Notes under the pieces: generated by a model | Told to the model about the DNA's origin: nothing | The model's database searches: none | What the model saw: only the letters and a program-made list of their open reading frames with translations | Translations under genes and position numbers: made by a program | In this document: positions 46,111-55,682 of the stretch, one piece after another | Numbering within the stretch: the stretch's first letter is position 1 | Layout: each line of letters begins with the position of its first letter | From: Vibrio sp. JPW-9-11-11 | GTDB lineage: Bacteria; Pseudomonadota; Gammaproteobacteria; Enterobacterales; Vibrionaceae | Direction: 5' to 3' | Assembly (NCBI RefSeq): GCF_013369335.1 | Contig: NZ_SZQJ01000009.1 | Span: forward strand, 124,001-188,000 | DNA: 64,000 nt

Positions 46111-47436
46111 ATGAGTTTCAAATTGGCTAGAACAAGCGCAGTTTTATGCGCGATACTTGCTTTACCCGCTTTCTCATCCCAGTTGATGAGTTTAGATCAA
46201 GGGGCTGCGAAAACCATCAATCTAAAACGGCAAGTGGCCACGGTATTTGTCGCCAATCAACTGATAGCCGACTATAAAGTGATTGATGAAAACAAAGTGG
46301 TTGTGTACGGCGTCGGGCAAGGTAGCACCTCGGTGATTGTGTATGACCGAGGTGGCAACGAGATATATAATGCAGAATTGGTGGTAAATAAAAGCCTACG
46401 CCTATTGAAGCAAACGCTCATCGCTCGTTTTCCTGACGAAAATATCGTGGTATCCAATGTCGGAGAGCAAGTAGTACTCGATGGTATTGTCAGTAGTGAG
46501 GAGGTCAAAACCAAAGTGTATCGTCTCGTTGGCGAAATGTTAAAAAAAGAACGAAAGCGGGAAGTCTATTCGCTCAGAGATACAGATGGAAAAGAATCGG
46601 ATGATCTCGAATATACGGCTAAATACAGTTATGATCAGGTAATTAACAACCTAAAAGTTCTTACTACAGAGCAGATCAATGTAAAACTGACGGTGGCCGA
46701 GGTGTCGAGCTCATTCCTGACCGATATCGGCGTTTCCTACAACGATAACGGTAGCTCAGGTCAATTTGTCAATAAATTGCTCGATTTTACTGCTCAAGAT
46801 ATTGTTGCGGTGATTTCAGCCAGCGGTGATGACAAAATTGGCCAGGTGTTGGCAGAGCCTAACTTATCCGTTATCTCTGGGGAGCAAGCGAACTTTCTCG
46901 CTGGTGGCGAGATTCCTATCGCGGTTCGGGACGAGGACGGCATTTCCATAAGTTATAAAGAGTATGGTGTTAAGCTGTCAATGGTGGCTAAGGTTACTGA
47001 CACCGAAAACATTCGTTTGACTTTGATTCCCGAAGTCAGCTCGATAGACGAAACCAACAAAACATCTACAGGTTTGATTTCGGTTCCCACCCTTAAAACT
47101 CGCCGTGCGCAAACGACCGTGCATTTAAAAGATGGTCAGAGTTTTGTACTGGCTGGATTGCTCACCTCGGAAGAGCGTGAGTCGATGAGCAAAATCCCTA
47201 TCTTAGGCGATATACCCATCTTAGGGGCGCTGTTTAGTCACAGTACCACCAATCGCTCCAAAACCGAGCTTATCATCGTTGCGACCGTTAACCTGGTTGA
47301 TCCGGTTGATTCGGAGCAAGTCAAATTACCGAGCTTTAAACGTAGCAGTGATATTGAACGATTGTTGCGCCTCGACCTGTCGGATTTAAATCAACCAGAG
47401 TTAGAAGAGACCATTGAACAAGGAGGATTTAACTGA
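46111..47436 (+). CDS. rcpA: Tad pilus outer-membrane secretin RcpA/CpaC
   Basis: A 441-residue secretin forming the outer-membrane pore for the pilus. A signal peptide (ending LPAFSSQ) is followed by a pilus-secretin N-terminal domain (DQGAAKTINLKRQVATVFVAN), a BON-like segment (LIARFPDENIVVSNVGEQVVLDGIV) and the secretin domain (VLAEPNLSVISGEQANFLAGGEIPI, and SKIPILGDIPILGALFSH near the end). Its stop overlaps the rcpB start by one base, and AGGAGG for rcpB lies within its last codons. Confidence 0.93.
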   Translation: MSFKLARTSAVLCAILALPAFSSQLMSLDQGAAKTINLKRQVATVFVANQLIADYKVIDENKVVVYGVGQGSTSVIVYDRGGNEIYNAELVVNKSLRLLKQTLIARFPDENIVVSNVGEQVVLDGIVSSEEVKTKVYRLVGEMLKKERKREVYSLRDTDGKESDDLEYTAKYSYDQVINNLKVLTTEQINVKLTVAEVSSSFLTDIGVSYNDNGSSGQFVNKLLDFTAQDIVAVISASGDDKIGQVLAEPNLSVISGEQANFLAGGEIPIAVRDEDGISISYKEYGVKLSMVAKVTDTENIRLTLIPEVSSIDETNKTSTGLISVPTLKTRRAQTTVHLKDGQSFVLAGLLTSEERESMSKIPILGDIPILGALFSHSTTNRSKTELIIVATVNLVDPVDSEQVKLPSFKRSSDIERLLRLDLSDLNQPELEETIEQGGFN

Positions 47437-47897
47437 TGCGTTGGGTCGTGATTAGTTTACTAGCATTGTTGTGCAGTGCTTGCGCACAAGTCAGCAAGCC
47501 AAACTCAAGTGTCATTGAGCAACTTGAAGAGCGTTTGGCGTTCGATATAACTGAAACAGACGACGCAATGAGCCGCGCAGTCGCATTCATTCGCGATGTG
47601 AAACGCCGTGAACCTAAGGTGCGATTTTCCATCGCATATAAAACTACCTCTAGCGAGTTTGTGGCCAATTTACACGACAAGTTTAAATCCGAAGGTATCG
47701 CCAAAAACAGGTACAAAGTTGCACTCGCAGAGTCCACCCAAGAAAAGAACATCGTAATGACGGCTCGTTATTTGCGCATAAAAAGTAGTGACTGCGGGAC
47801 ACTAGATTTTACAAGCCGTAACAGTTACCAGTTCGGTTGTGTTGTAGAACACAACCGCAACCTCAGTCTAGTTAATCCTGTAAAACGAGTAGAATAA
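47436..47897 (+). CDS. rcpB: Tad locus lipoprotein in the RcpB/CpaD position
   Basis: A 153-residue lipoprotein with the lipobox SAC at Cys16. The mature part has a helix-strand pattern (AFIRDVKRREPKVRFSIAYKTT, LHDKFKSEGIAKNRYKVAL) and ends with DCGTLDFTSRNSYQFGCVVEHNRN, two cysteines in the pattern seen in CpaD-like proteins. The name is based mainly on position between the secretin and tadZ; sequence identity with named RcpB proteins could be low. It probably helps place or gate the secretin in the outer membrane. Confidence 0.7.
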   Translation: MRWVVISLLALLCSACAQVSKPNSSVIEQLEERLAFDITETDDAMSRAVAFIRDVKRREPKVRFSIAYKTTSSEFVANLHDKFKSEGIAKNRYKVALAESTQEKNIVMTARYLRIKSSDCGTLDFTSRNSYQFGCVVEHNRNLSLVNPVKRVE

Positions 47898-47899
47898 AA

Positions 47900-49093
47900 A
47901 TGGATCTCGATATTTTATTTAAAAACTCGTCCTCTAAAATGGCATCGAGTATTGAAGCGACCGATCTGATTGTGTCTGATGACCATGACTTGATCGAGGC
48001 GGTGAATGAACTGTATGCCATTGAAGGTTACGCTAAGCCCATTGAAGTCACCGATATTGATAACGATAGCGCTTGGAATCGCTCTGATATCAAGCTAAAC
48101 AATGTGATTTTGGACTTTCGTGGTGATGGCAACATTGTTGAACAGGTGTCTGAAATTGCGACGCGCTTGGATGTGAGCATTTCTTTGCTGGTCCTTTGCG
48201 ACCTTGACTCTTTGACACTGCGTAACCAAGTTCACTCACTCGGGGCGTCCTACGTATTATGGGACAGTGAGCTTGACGGGTTACTTGCGGCAATTAAATC
48301 GAATGATCAACACGAAGTGACCAACAAAAGAACACGGGTCGCTAAGCGTGTGTTAGTGCTTGGAACCAAAGGCGGCGTGGGAGTGTCGAGTGTGAGTGCT
48401 TTGTTATCACACGCGCTAGCCAATCAAGCCAGCCTAAAAACCTTGATCGTCGATCACGATTCTGGAGCGCTGAATAGCGATATTTATTTGGGCATAAAGG
48501 GTTTAAAGCCCAAGCAGAATAGTATCGATTTAAATCAAATCGATATTGATGACGCTATCGCGAAAACGTATTTGCATAACGTCTCTGACAAGTTAGATTA
48601 TTTGGTTCTCGAACGTAATGTTGCTTGTTTATCGGATCATTCGACTACTCTTTACAACTTGTCGAGTCAATTGGTTGACCAATACAACTTCATCATAGAT
48701 TCAGTGCCACTCTCATCATATGAAGAGATCCACGATCAAGAATTACACGAAAAGTACCACCGTATTTACTTGGTCTGTGACCCCTCGGTTTCCTCACTAC
48801 GTTCATACAACGTTTTGTTGAAGAAACTCGGCAAAGTGGATCATCAAATCATCTTCAACCTTAATCGTCCGGCAAAAGATTATATGGTGGGGCTAAGCAG
48901 TGCCAAAGAGCGTATCCGTGCGAATAAAAGCATAGATTTTGCGTACGAGCCGAATTTCGAAAAACTGCTGATCCAGCAGGGCGCTCAGCAGTTTGTCAGT
49001 TCCAAATCCGCGACTCCTGTTGCCGATATGGTCGCGGGACTCACGGGTAAAAAAATCAAAACCAAATCACGTTTTTCACTGTTTAGAAAATGA
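47900..49093 (+). CDS. tadZ: TadZ/CpaE, pilus localisation ATPase-like protein
   Basis: A 397-residue protein with an N-terminal receiver-like domain (about residues 1-140) that lacks a clear phosphorylation set, and a MinD/ParA-like domain beginning LVLGTKGGVGVSSVSALL with Lys157 of the deviant Walker A loop, followed by TLIVDHDSGALNSDIYLG. It marks the pole or site of pilus assembly. Its last four bases overlap the tadA start (ATGA). Confidence 0.9.
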   Translation: MDLDILFKNSSSKMASSIEATDLIVSDDHDLIEAVNELYAIEGYAKPIEVTDIDNDSAWNRSDIKLNNVILDFRGDGNIVEQVSEIATRLDVSISLLVLCDLDSLTLRNQVHSLGASYVLWDSELDGLLAAIKSNDQHEVTNKRTRVAKRVLVLGTKGGVGVSSVSALLSHALANQASLKTLIVDHDSGALNSDIYLGIKGLKPKQNSIDLNQIDIDDAIAKTYLHNVSDKLDYLVLERNVACLSDHSTTLYNLSSQLVDQYNFIIDSVPLSSYEEIHDQELHEKYHRIYLVCDPSVSSLRSYNVLLKKLGKVDHQIIFNLNRPAKDYMVGLSSAKERIRANKSIDFAYEPNFEKLLIQQGAQQFVSSKSATPVADMVAGLTGKKIKTKSRFSLFRK

Positions 49094-50355
49094 ATCAATT
49101 AAAAGACATTTATATCCAACTGCGCGACGAGATATTTGACGCGTTAGATGCGGCAACTTTGGTTGAGATCAGCAACGATGAGCTTGAAGAGCAACTCAAA
49201 GACTCCGTCAACATTCTGATTGACCAGAAGCAACTACAAGTAAGCTCAATCAAGCGAGTTGAGTTGGTCAAAGCGCTGCTTGACGAGTTAAAAGGGCTTG
49301 GACCACTGCAAAAGCTGGTTGATAACGACGACATATCGGACATCATGATCAATGGGCCGACGGACATTTTCATCGAGATCAGCGGTAAAGTGGAGAAATC
49401 GCCGATTCAGTTTGTCAATGAAAAGCAGCTCAACACAATTGCAAAACGAATCGCCTCCAATGTCGGCCGTCGGATTGATGAGTCAAAGCCTTTGTGTGAT
49501 GCGCGCTTGGCCGATGGTAGCCGTGTTAACATCGTTATCCCACCGCTAGCCATTGACGGTACATCGATTTCGATTCGTAAGTTTAAAGAGCAAAAAATCA
49601 AGCTCGAAAACCTGGTTGAATTTGGTGCGATGTCGGTAGAAATGGCCAAATTGCTCTCTATCGCAAGTCACTGTAAGTGCAACATCCTCATTTCAGGCGG
49701 TACCGGTTCGGGTAAAACCACGCTGCTTAACGCTTTGTCAGGGTTTATCGGCGAAACCGAGCGCATTGTAACGATAGAAGACGCCGCGGAACTGCAACTG
49801 CAAAAGCCTCATATTGTACGACTTGAAACACGTCAAGCGAGTGTCGAAGGGACGGGCGAAGTGACGGCACGCGACTTGGTGATTAACGCTCTGCGTATGA
49901 GACCGGATCGCATCATTGTTGGTGAGTGTCGTGGTGGCGAGGCGTTCGAGATGCTGCAAGCGATGAACACAGGTCACGATGGCTCTATGTCCACGCTTCA
50001 CGCCAATACGCCGAGAGATGCCATTGCACGTACCGAAAGTATGGTGATGATGGCGACCGCCAGCCTGCCTATTTCCGCTATTCGACGCACTATTGTCAGC
50101 GCCGTCGACTTGATTGTTCAAGTTAAACGACTCCACGATGGTAGCCGAAAAGTGATGTACATCTCCGAGATTATCGGAATGGAGGGCGACAATGTTGTAA
50201 TGGAGGATATCTTCCGCTACGAGGCGAACTCTGAGTTCAAAGAGGGCAAGGTTGACGGTCAATTCAGAACGCCGGGTCTCTCTACTCGCTCCATTATCTA
50301 CGAGCGTGCGAAATTTTTTGGTCTTGATGAAACCGTTAAGGAGATCTTTGCATGA
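49090..50355 (+). CDS. tadA: TadA/CpaF secretion ATPase
   Basis: A 421-residue hexameric ATPase that powers extension and retraction of Flp pili. It has an N-terminal domain with [10 protein letters not shown], the Walker A loop [11 protein letters not shown] near residue 204, the Asp box ([12 protein letters not shown]), the Walker B region [22 protein letters not shown] and the His box [18 protein letters not shown]. These are the full CpaF/VirB11-type signatures. It overlaps both tadZ and tadB by four bases. Confidence 0.96.
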   Translation: MNQLKDIYIQLRDEIFDALDAATLVEISNDELEEQLKDSVNILIDQKQLQVSSIKRVELVKALLDELKGLGPLQKLVDNDDISDIMINGPTDIFIEISGKVEKSPIQFVNEKQLNTIAKRIASNVGRRIDESKPLCDARLADGSRVNIVIPPLAIDGTSISIRKFKEQKIKLENLVEFGAMSVEMAKLLSIASHCKCNILISGGTGSGKTTLLNALSGFIGETERIVTIEDAAELQLQKPHIVRLETRQASVEGTGEVTARDLVINALRMRPDRIIVGECRGGEAFEMLQAMNTGHDGSMSTLHANTPRDAIARTESMVMMATASLPISAIRRTIVSAVDLIVQVKRLHDGSRKVMYISEIIGMEGDNVVMEDIFRYEANSEFKEGKVDGQFRTPGLSTRSIIYERAKFFGLDETVKEIFA

Positions 50356-51266
50356 TGTGGGTTGTGATTGTCTCTTGGTTAGCGCTGTTCATCTATTGGC
50401 TAGTTTATCGCAGCAAAAAAAATCGCGAGCTGTCTCAGATTATAGATATGCAAGCTGAGTTCGAGGGCGTTAAAGGCATACGTTCTGTTATTGATGCGCA
50501 GCAATTCGAAAAAAGTTTTAAAGCCGCACTCTGGCAGCACTATAAGGCAACAGTCGAAGTTTTCCAGCCAAATATGGCGCTGAAATTGACGCTATTTTTC
50601 TCAATCAGTAGTGTCGCAATCTACTTCGTTAACAATATATTCTTTTATCAAGACTACCTGACGTGTCTATTGTTGATTGAGCCTATATTGTTCGCGGTAT
50701 TTTTTATTAAGCTTAAACAAGCACGGGCTACGCGTTTTAAAAATGACTTTCCCGATGCACTAAATATTCTCAGTGGTGCGGTGTCATCGGGCCAGAGTAT
50801 CGTTCACGCGTTTGAGTATGTAGGCAAGCAGCTAGATAACGAGGTCGGAAAAGAGTTCAAATATATGGCGGATCGTTTACTCATAGGTGAAGATCCGGAC
50901 GATGTGCTGGAGAGAAGCAGTGCGACCTTCCCCTATCTTGAGTATTTCTTTTTCGCTTCTACCATACGTATTAACCTAAAGCGTGGTGGTCAACTGAAAG
51001 AGGTGATTGGGCGTATCAACCGATTGATGTTCGACTCGAGAGCGATTGAGAAAAAGAAAAACGCACTCACTTCAGAAGCGAGAGCATCAGCTAAAATTGT
51101 CGCCTGCTTACCGGTTATCTTTATTATCATTCTTAAGTTCTTCAGCCCAGAAAACTATAACTATGTGATGTTTGAACCTGACGGGAAGGTGATCTTCTAT
51201 TACGTGCTAATCAGTGAGTTAATCGGCTTCTTTATCATTTGGATGATACTGCGGGGAGTAAAATAG
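50352..51266 (+). CDS. tadB: TadB, inner-membrane platform protein
   Basis: A 304-residue membrane protein with a GspF-like domain. Membrane segments lie at the N-terminus (WVVIVSWLALFIYWLVY), near residues 80-120 and at the C-terminus (YYVLISELIGFFIIWMIL). The type II secretion F motif region is visible as FKNDFPDALNILSGAVSSGQSI followed by the YMADRLLIGEDPDDVLERSS segment. It pairs with TadC as the platform for TadA. Confidence 0.93.
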   Translation: MMWVVIVSWLALFIYWLVYRSKKNRELSQIIDMQAEFEGVKGIRSVIDAQQFEKSFKAALWQHYKATVEVFQPNMALKLTLFFSISSVAIYFVNNIFFYQDYLTCLLLIEPILFAVFFIKLKQARATRFKNDFPDALNILSGAVSSGQSIVHAFEYVGKQLDNEVGKEFKYMADRLLIGEDPDDVLERSSATFPYLEYFFFASTIRINLKRGGQLKEVIGRINRLMFDSRAIEKKKNALTSEARASAKIVACLPVIFIIILKFFSPENYNYVMFEPDGKVIFYYVLISELIGFFIIWMILRGVK

Positions 51267-52129
51267 TGGCTTCGTCATTTAACTTATTTCTCATTGTCGG
51301 TTTTGTTGTTTCTTTGCTGTTAGCGACAATTTGTCTGCGTATATGGGAAAGTAGCCGAGCAAATATTGCGACGCGTAAGATAATCGGTTCTACCAAAGAA
51401 GAAAAAGCGCGCTCTGAACTCATCAAGTCTCTGTTACCCAAAGTCAACTTTAATCGTGAAGAGACCAAAAACAACTTGGTTGCTGCGGGTATCTATAACG
51501 ATTTTATTGCAGATATTTACTATCTCATCAAAATTGTGCCTTTTTTATTGGTACTTGCTTGGATTGGTTACGGTTACTTCCTCGATAATAACGAGCTAAC
51601 CACTTGTTTGCTGTACTTAATGGTCGCGCTGTTAGTATTCATCATTGGACCAGACGCCTATTTGTCGAGTCGCGCCAAGGCTAATGTCAAGCATATTAGT
51701 TCTCGGTTACCATTTTTACTAGACCTAATGAACGTCTGTGTTCATACCGGGATGACTTTGGAGTCGAGCCTAGAATATTTGTCTAAAGAGCTAGAGACAG
51801 TCGACAAACATTTGGCTTATGTGATTCGAGTGACGGTAGAGCGATCGCGTTTAGTCGGCCTCGAGAAAGCGTTAGAAGAGTTTAGGCTTATGGTGCCTAG
51901 CAGTGAAGCTCAAAGCTTTGTGATGACGTTAGTACAGAGTTTGCAATTTGGCTCTTCTGTAGGGCCAGTGCTCGCCACACTGGCGGCCGATATTCGAGAG
52001 CTGAACATTATGGTTCTTGAGGAGAAGATTGGCAAAATGGGCGCCAAAATCTCGATTCCACTGATCACTTTTATTATGTTTCCGATCGTTGTTTTAATCG
52101 CAGCCCCAGGCATTATGAGGATGATGTAA
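51266..52129 (+). CDS. tadC: TadC, inner-membrane platform protein
   Basis: A 287-residue partner of TadB with the same GspF-like domain (VKHISSRLPFLLDLMNVCVHTG, then SLEYLSKELETVDKHLAYVIRV) and membrane segments near residues 5-25, 90-130 and the C-terminus. The GTG at 51266 overlaps the last base of the tadB stop and has GGGGAG nine bases upstream; an in-frame TTG at 51239 is a worse choice. The stop overlaps the tadD start by one base. Confidence 0.92.
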   Translation: MASSFNLFLIVGFVVSLLLATICLRIWESSRANIATRKIIGSTKEEKARSELIKSLLPKVNFNREETKNNLVAAGIYNDFIADIYYLIKIVPFLLVLAWIGYGYFLDNNELTTCLLYLMVALLVFIIGPDAYLSSRAKANVKHISSRLPFLLDLMNVCVHTGMTLESSLEYLSKELETVDKHLAYVIRVTVERSRLVGLEKALEEFRLMVPSSEAQSFVMTLVQSLQFGSSVGPVLATLAADIRELNIMVLEEKIGKMGAKISIPLITFIMFPIVVLIAAPGIMRMM

Positions 52130-53247
52130 TGACGAAAACAACACTACTATTTACTCTCTGTTTTTCCCTGGTCGGTTGCGCGACGATTGATAGTGAGCTG
52201 GTAACCAAAGAGAAGTTATTAATTGGCTCTAGCAATAGCCAACAGCTAGTCGAGTTTTACAAAGCCAATCTTAAAAATGACCCGAGTTATAAAGCCAAAC
52301 TAGTTAACTTATATCTCGACCAAAAAGACACTAAGTCTGCAGAGCTCTATAGGAACACTTACAGTCAAGACGAACTGGATGAACCGGCATACATTTTCAC
52401 TAACGCAAGACTGAATTATCAGAATAAACGTTACGAACAAGCACTTGGCGATCTCGAACTCTATCTCGATGAGGGGGGAGAGGAGAATCAGTATTACCTA
52501 CTCAAAGGCAAAGTTTATGCTCAGCAAAAGCAGTTTAAATTAGCCATTGAACAGTTTGAAGAGAGCCGAAAAGAGGGCGCATCGGATAGAGAAGCGGGCA
52601 ACAATATTGCCGTTGTTCACATGATGCAAGGTGATTACCTATCTGCAACAGACATTCTCTACGATTTGTACATTGCCAGTCCGAGTGACTCCAAGGTGAG
52701 GTCGAACTTGATTGTCTCTTCTGTTCACTCTAAGCGGCCGGACATTGCTTTGGAAGTGCTCAAACAATCGAATAGCGATGAGCAGGCAAGAAGACAACTC
52801 GCCGCACTACTCGACTCGCTGGGTAAAACGAAAGGAAAGGCAAAACACGTGAATCAACAACAAAACCCAATTAGCGCAAAAAATCGATCTGATACCAGCT
52901 TTGTAGCCCCAACACAAACAGTCAGCCATCTCGTCGGTTCTGACGAACGTCTGCTGGGAAAACACAGTTCAGATGGTTCAACACTCGATCCGAAAAAGCT
53001 CAAGCCTGGAGCAGAGCCTATTTACCGGGTGCAGGTGTTGGCGACTTACACTGTGATTCCTGCAGACTATCTCAACTACCTGAAGTCAAATTATGGCGCT
53101 GTCTATTCTTATACCCACGGCTTATGGAAGCGTTACTGCATCGGAGAATTCGATAATGTGACCGATGCGCAGGCTTTCTTAGACAGTTTGGATATCAAAG
53201 GCGCCTTTGTGGTTGATTACACCAAGAAAAGGTATGTTCAGCTGTGA
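52129..53247 (+). CDS. tadD: TadD-like TPR lipoprotein with C-terminal SPOR domain
   Basis: A 372-residue lipoprotein (lipobox VGC at Cys17). TPR-like helices run from about residue 60 to 230 (AYIFTNARLNYQNKRYEQALGDLELYL, YYLLKGKVYAQQKQFKLAIEQFEES, NNIAVVHMMQGDYLSATDILYDLY). A low-complexity linker is followed by a SPOR-type domain (IYRVQVLATYTV, then RYCIGEFDNVTDAQAFLDSL). TPR pilotins such as TadD help secretin assembly; a SPOR domain would add binding to peptidoglycan. I do not recall SPOR as a usual part of TadD. Confidence 0.85.
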   Translation: MTKTTLLFTLCFSLVGCATIDSELVTKEKLLIGSSNSQQLVEFYKANLKNDPSYKAKLVNLYLDQKDTKSAELYRNTYSQDELDEPAYIFTNARLNYQNKRYEQALGDLELYLDEGGEENQYYLLKGKVYAQQKQFKLAIEQFEESRKEGASDREAGNNIAVVHMMQGDYLSATDILYDLYIASPSDSKVRSNLIVSSVHSKRPDIALEVLKQSNSDEQARRQLAALLDSLGKTKGKAKHVNQQQNPISAKNRSDTSFVAPTQTVSHLVGSDERLLGKHSSDGSTLDPKKLKPGAEPIYRVQVLATYTVIPADYLNYLKSNYGAVYSYTHGLWKRYCIGEFDNVTDAQAFLDSLDIKGAFVVDYTKKRYVQL

Positions 53248-53774
53248 AGATAAAGCGACATAAAGGGGCTTTCACAGTCGAAGTAGCAATAGGGTTGCCA
53301 ATTCTACTGATGTTTGTTTTCGGGTGGATTGAAGTGTGCTTGATGACGTTCAACGTAAGCATGACGGACCATGCGCTGACCACCGCGGTTATTCGCACCA
53401 AAAAAGCGGGAGATTCGAGTGGCAGAGATACCGTCAATTATCGGCAACAGATCAAAGATGAGCTAACTAAAGCGGGTGGTTACTTGTGGGGGCGCGGCGT
53501 TAAACCGGGAAGCGTCAAAATTGACGTTGATTACTTTCGTGATTTTGGCGGCTTTTTGAAGTGTACGGACGAGTATAACTCGGCAGCCGAATGCCCAGAG
53601 CGGCGAAATGACCCGGAAAACATGGCACTTGCTGTATACAGCCTTGAGTATGTGTATAACCCCCTTTCATCGATTTGGTTTCCGGAAACCACCATTAACC
53701 GGGAAATTATTACCATTCAAGAGTATGAACGGTGCTCATTCAAAATCGGCAAAGGAGCGGGATGTGCGAAGTAG
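53244..53774 (+). CDS. tadE: TadE pseudopilin
   Basis: A 176-residue pseudopilin starting at GTG that overlaps tadD by four bases. The prepilin cleavage site is after Gly8 (HKG, then AFTVEVAIGLPILLMFVFG) with Glu at +5, the TadV substrate pattern. The rest is a periplasmic domain with cysteines at CTDEY, CPERRN and near the C-terminus (RCSFKIGKGAGC), probably disulfide-bonded. It overlaps tadF by 11 bases. Confidence 0.9.
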   Translation: MKIKRHKGAFTVEVAIGLPILLMFVFGWIEVCLMTFNVSMTDHALTTAVIRTKKAGDSSGRDTVNYRQQIKDELTKAGGYLWGRGVKPGSVKIDVDYFRDFGGFLKCTDEYNSAAECPERRNDPENMALAVYSLEYVYNPLSSIWFPETTINREIITIQEYERCSFKIGKGAGCAK

Positions 53775-54348
53775 ACAAGTGGGAGCATTTACGGTTGAGT
53801 TAGCATTGGTTCTGATGGTGTTTACTGGTCTGTTCGCTGCGATTGCCAATCACTTGCTCGTTGTGGACAGAAAAGGCCAGCTAGATCGAGCGACTTACTC
53901 GCTAACCACTATCTTGGCTGAGCGGAAGCAGCTGTTTGATGCCAACTTAGATATTTGTGCAGGTGACTGCCGAGAGACGGAGCATGTGACCTTTTCAATC
54001 GTCTCGGCTTCGTTAAAGCGTATGTCACAAAGCTTTGATAAGACAAAGCTCGGCATGCGTATTGACGAAATAAGGCTTGAAGAAGAGCTCGATGCCAGCG
54101 GCAAATTGGTTTATAAGCGCGTGCACAAAACCTTGACCAAAGGCGCGATTCACGGCTGCAATTTTCCCAATATGAGTGACATGACCAAAGAAAAAGCACT
54201 GGAACTTTTGCCTGTGACTTCGAGGGGAAGGCGACTGCCTATGTATCAAGTCTCTCTTTGTTATGAGACTCCGCTTGATGTATTGGGAGTGGCGACGGGA
54301 GAAGTGCTCAGAATAGTAAGTAGTTCTTACTCATTTGCGAGGGTGTAA
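53764..54348 (+). CDS. tadF: TadF pseudopilin
   Basis: A 194-residue pseudopilin with the cleavage site after Gly7 (QVG, then AFTVELALVLMVFTGLF), again with Glu at +5. The GTG at 53764 is chosen because AAGGAG lies six bases before it inside tadE; the frame is open upstream, with an ATG at 53725 that would give an unusually long leader. The periplasmic part has paired cysteines (DICAGDCRE) and ends VLRIVSSSYSFARV. It ends one base before tadG. Confidence 0.88.
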   Translation: MRSRQVGAFTVELALVLMVFTGLFAAIANHLLVVDRKGQLDRATYSLTTILAERKQLFDANLDICAGDCRETEHVTFSIVSASLKRMSQSFDKTKLGMRIDEIRLEEELDASGKLVYKRVHKTLTKGAIHGCNFPNMSDMTKEKALELLPVTSRGRRLPMYQVSLCYETPLDVLGVATGEVLRIVSSSYSFARV

Positions 54349-54349
54349 C

Positions 54350-55681
54350 ATGAGTTCGATAAAAAGGAACCGAGGCGCGGCAGCCGTGATATTTGTTGGC
54401 CTATTGCCGTTTCTCGCTATGTTGGTGGTGTTCTCTTTGCAGGCATCTCAAAGGGCGCAAGCGCATGCGCGTTTACTTGAAGCAACCGAAGTCGCCAGCT
54501 TGGCTTTGATTGCTAGCCCAAAAACGAATCAAGATGACAACGTCAAATATGCGCGCCAATTGGTTGATCGCTATATTGACAATAACATTAACGACATTGA
54601 TGTCCGGGTGTACACCAAAAAGTGTGAGTACAAAGACGGTTGTGTGCAAGCGAGTGGAGAACTCGCACCCTTTAGTGACTTTGTTGTTGGTGCAACTTCT
54701 AAGCACAAGTCTTGGATTTCCTATGCTGACACTGCGATGACGTCTGAGTTTCAAGTTGCGGGCAAGTCCGTTACGCGCAAGTACCTGCCGCAGCCTGTCG
54801 ATGTGTATTTTATTGGTGACTTTAGTAGCTCAATGACATATGACTGGAAAGGAGGTAAATCCAAGCTCGATGTGGTTAAGCAGACTATAAAGCGTGTGGT
54901 AGAAGATATTGAAAACTTCAATACCGAAGAGAAAAGTCGTGTTGCACTAGTTGGATATAACACTCATCATGTCAAGCAAACTGACGAAGTTGTGGTCATG
55001 CACCACGCTGAGAGTACAGAAGGCATTAAGAGTGGCCGTTGGCCGAAAAAAACAGTCTATGACTATAAGCGCAACATGCCGAGTGAAACTGTACAAAAGA
55101 TGTTTGATAAACCACAAATACGTTTTCAAACCATGGATTATCGGCCCGGTATGAGTCGAGATGAAGTATATAGAGTGTGGTACAACAATGAACAGATCCT
55201 TGCTGACTACTATAATTATTATGATATTCCGTTAACCGAAGATTACAATGAGTTTAAACAGCGTTTGATGAGCAGCGAATTGGGAGCAGCAGGTGGTACT
55301 GCCTCTTGGAACGGTATTATTGCTGCGGCGCAAGAAGCGAGTAGAGCAACCAATATCAACCCAGAGCAAGTGTTTATTGTTTTATCCGACGGTCATGATA
55401 ATGAGGAAGAATATCTTCAAAGGCTAGTTGATAAAGGACTGTGTAAAAAACTGCGCGAAACGATTTCATCGAAACGCAACCGCTTTCAAGGTAAAGGTAG
55501 TGCGGCGGGGAAAACCAAAGTCACTATGGGGGTGATTGGTATCAACTATATCGTCAATGAAACCAATGGATTTGGCGATTGCTTCGGCCGCAAAAACATC
55601 TATCACGCCAAAGATGGCGATGACGTTTATAAATACATACTCAATCTTATTAATGAAGAAACAGGAAGACTTAAGGATTAA
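54350..55681 (+). CDS. tadG: TadG, pilus-associated protein with von Willebrand A domain
   Basis: A 443-residue protein with an N-terminal TadE-like membrane helix (AAVIFVGLLPFLAMLVVFSLQA) and a von Willebrand factor A domain from about residue 150 onward. The metal-ion-dependent adhesion site is visible: DFSSSM (DxSxS), the GGTASW threonine region and LSDGHDNEEE. The domain could bind metal and a surface ligand. ATG 54350 has GAGGG seven bases upstream. One base separates it from the last gene of the operon. Confidence 0.9.
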   Translation: MSSIKRNRGAAAVIFVGLLPFLAMLVVFSLQASQRAQAHARLLEATEVASLALIASPKTNQDDNVKYARQLVDRYIDNNINDIDVRVYTKKCEYKDGCVQASGELAPFSDFVVGATSKHKSWISYADTAMTSEFQVAGKSVTRKYLPQPVDVYFIGDFSSSMTYDWKGGKSKLDVVKQTIKRVVEDIENFNTEEKSRVALVGYNTHHVKQTDEVVVMHHAESTEGIKSGRWPKKTVYDYKRNMPSETVQKMFDKPQIRFQTMDYRPGMSRDEVYRVWYNNEQILADYYNYYDIPLTEDYNEFKQRLMSSELGAAGGTASWNGIIAAAQEASRATNINPEQVFIVLSDGHDNEEEYLQRLVDKGLCKKLRETISSKRNRFQGKGSAAGKTKVTMGVIGINYIVNETNGFGDCFGRKNIYHAKDGDDVYKYILNLINEETGRLKD

Positions 55682-55682
55682 C

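Noticed and set aside
49738..50262. 174-codon open frame antisense to tadA
   Set aside because: The sense frame is a textbook ATPase; the antisense product is rich in His and Asn from complement bias and has no family marks.
55536..55682. Upstream extension of the last Tad-operon gene into tadG
   Set aside because: It overlaps tadG in another frame; the ATG at 55683 has a clear ribosome site and starts a signal peptide.
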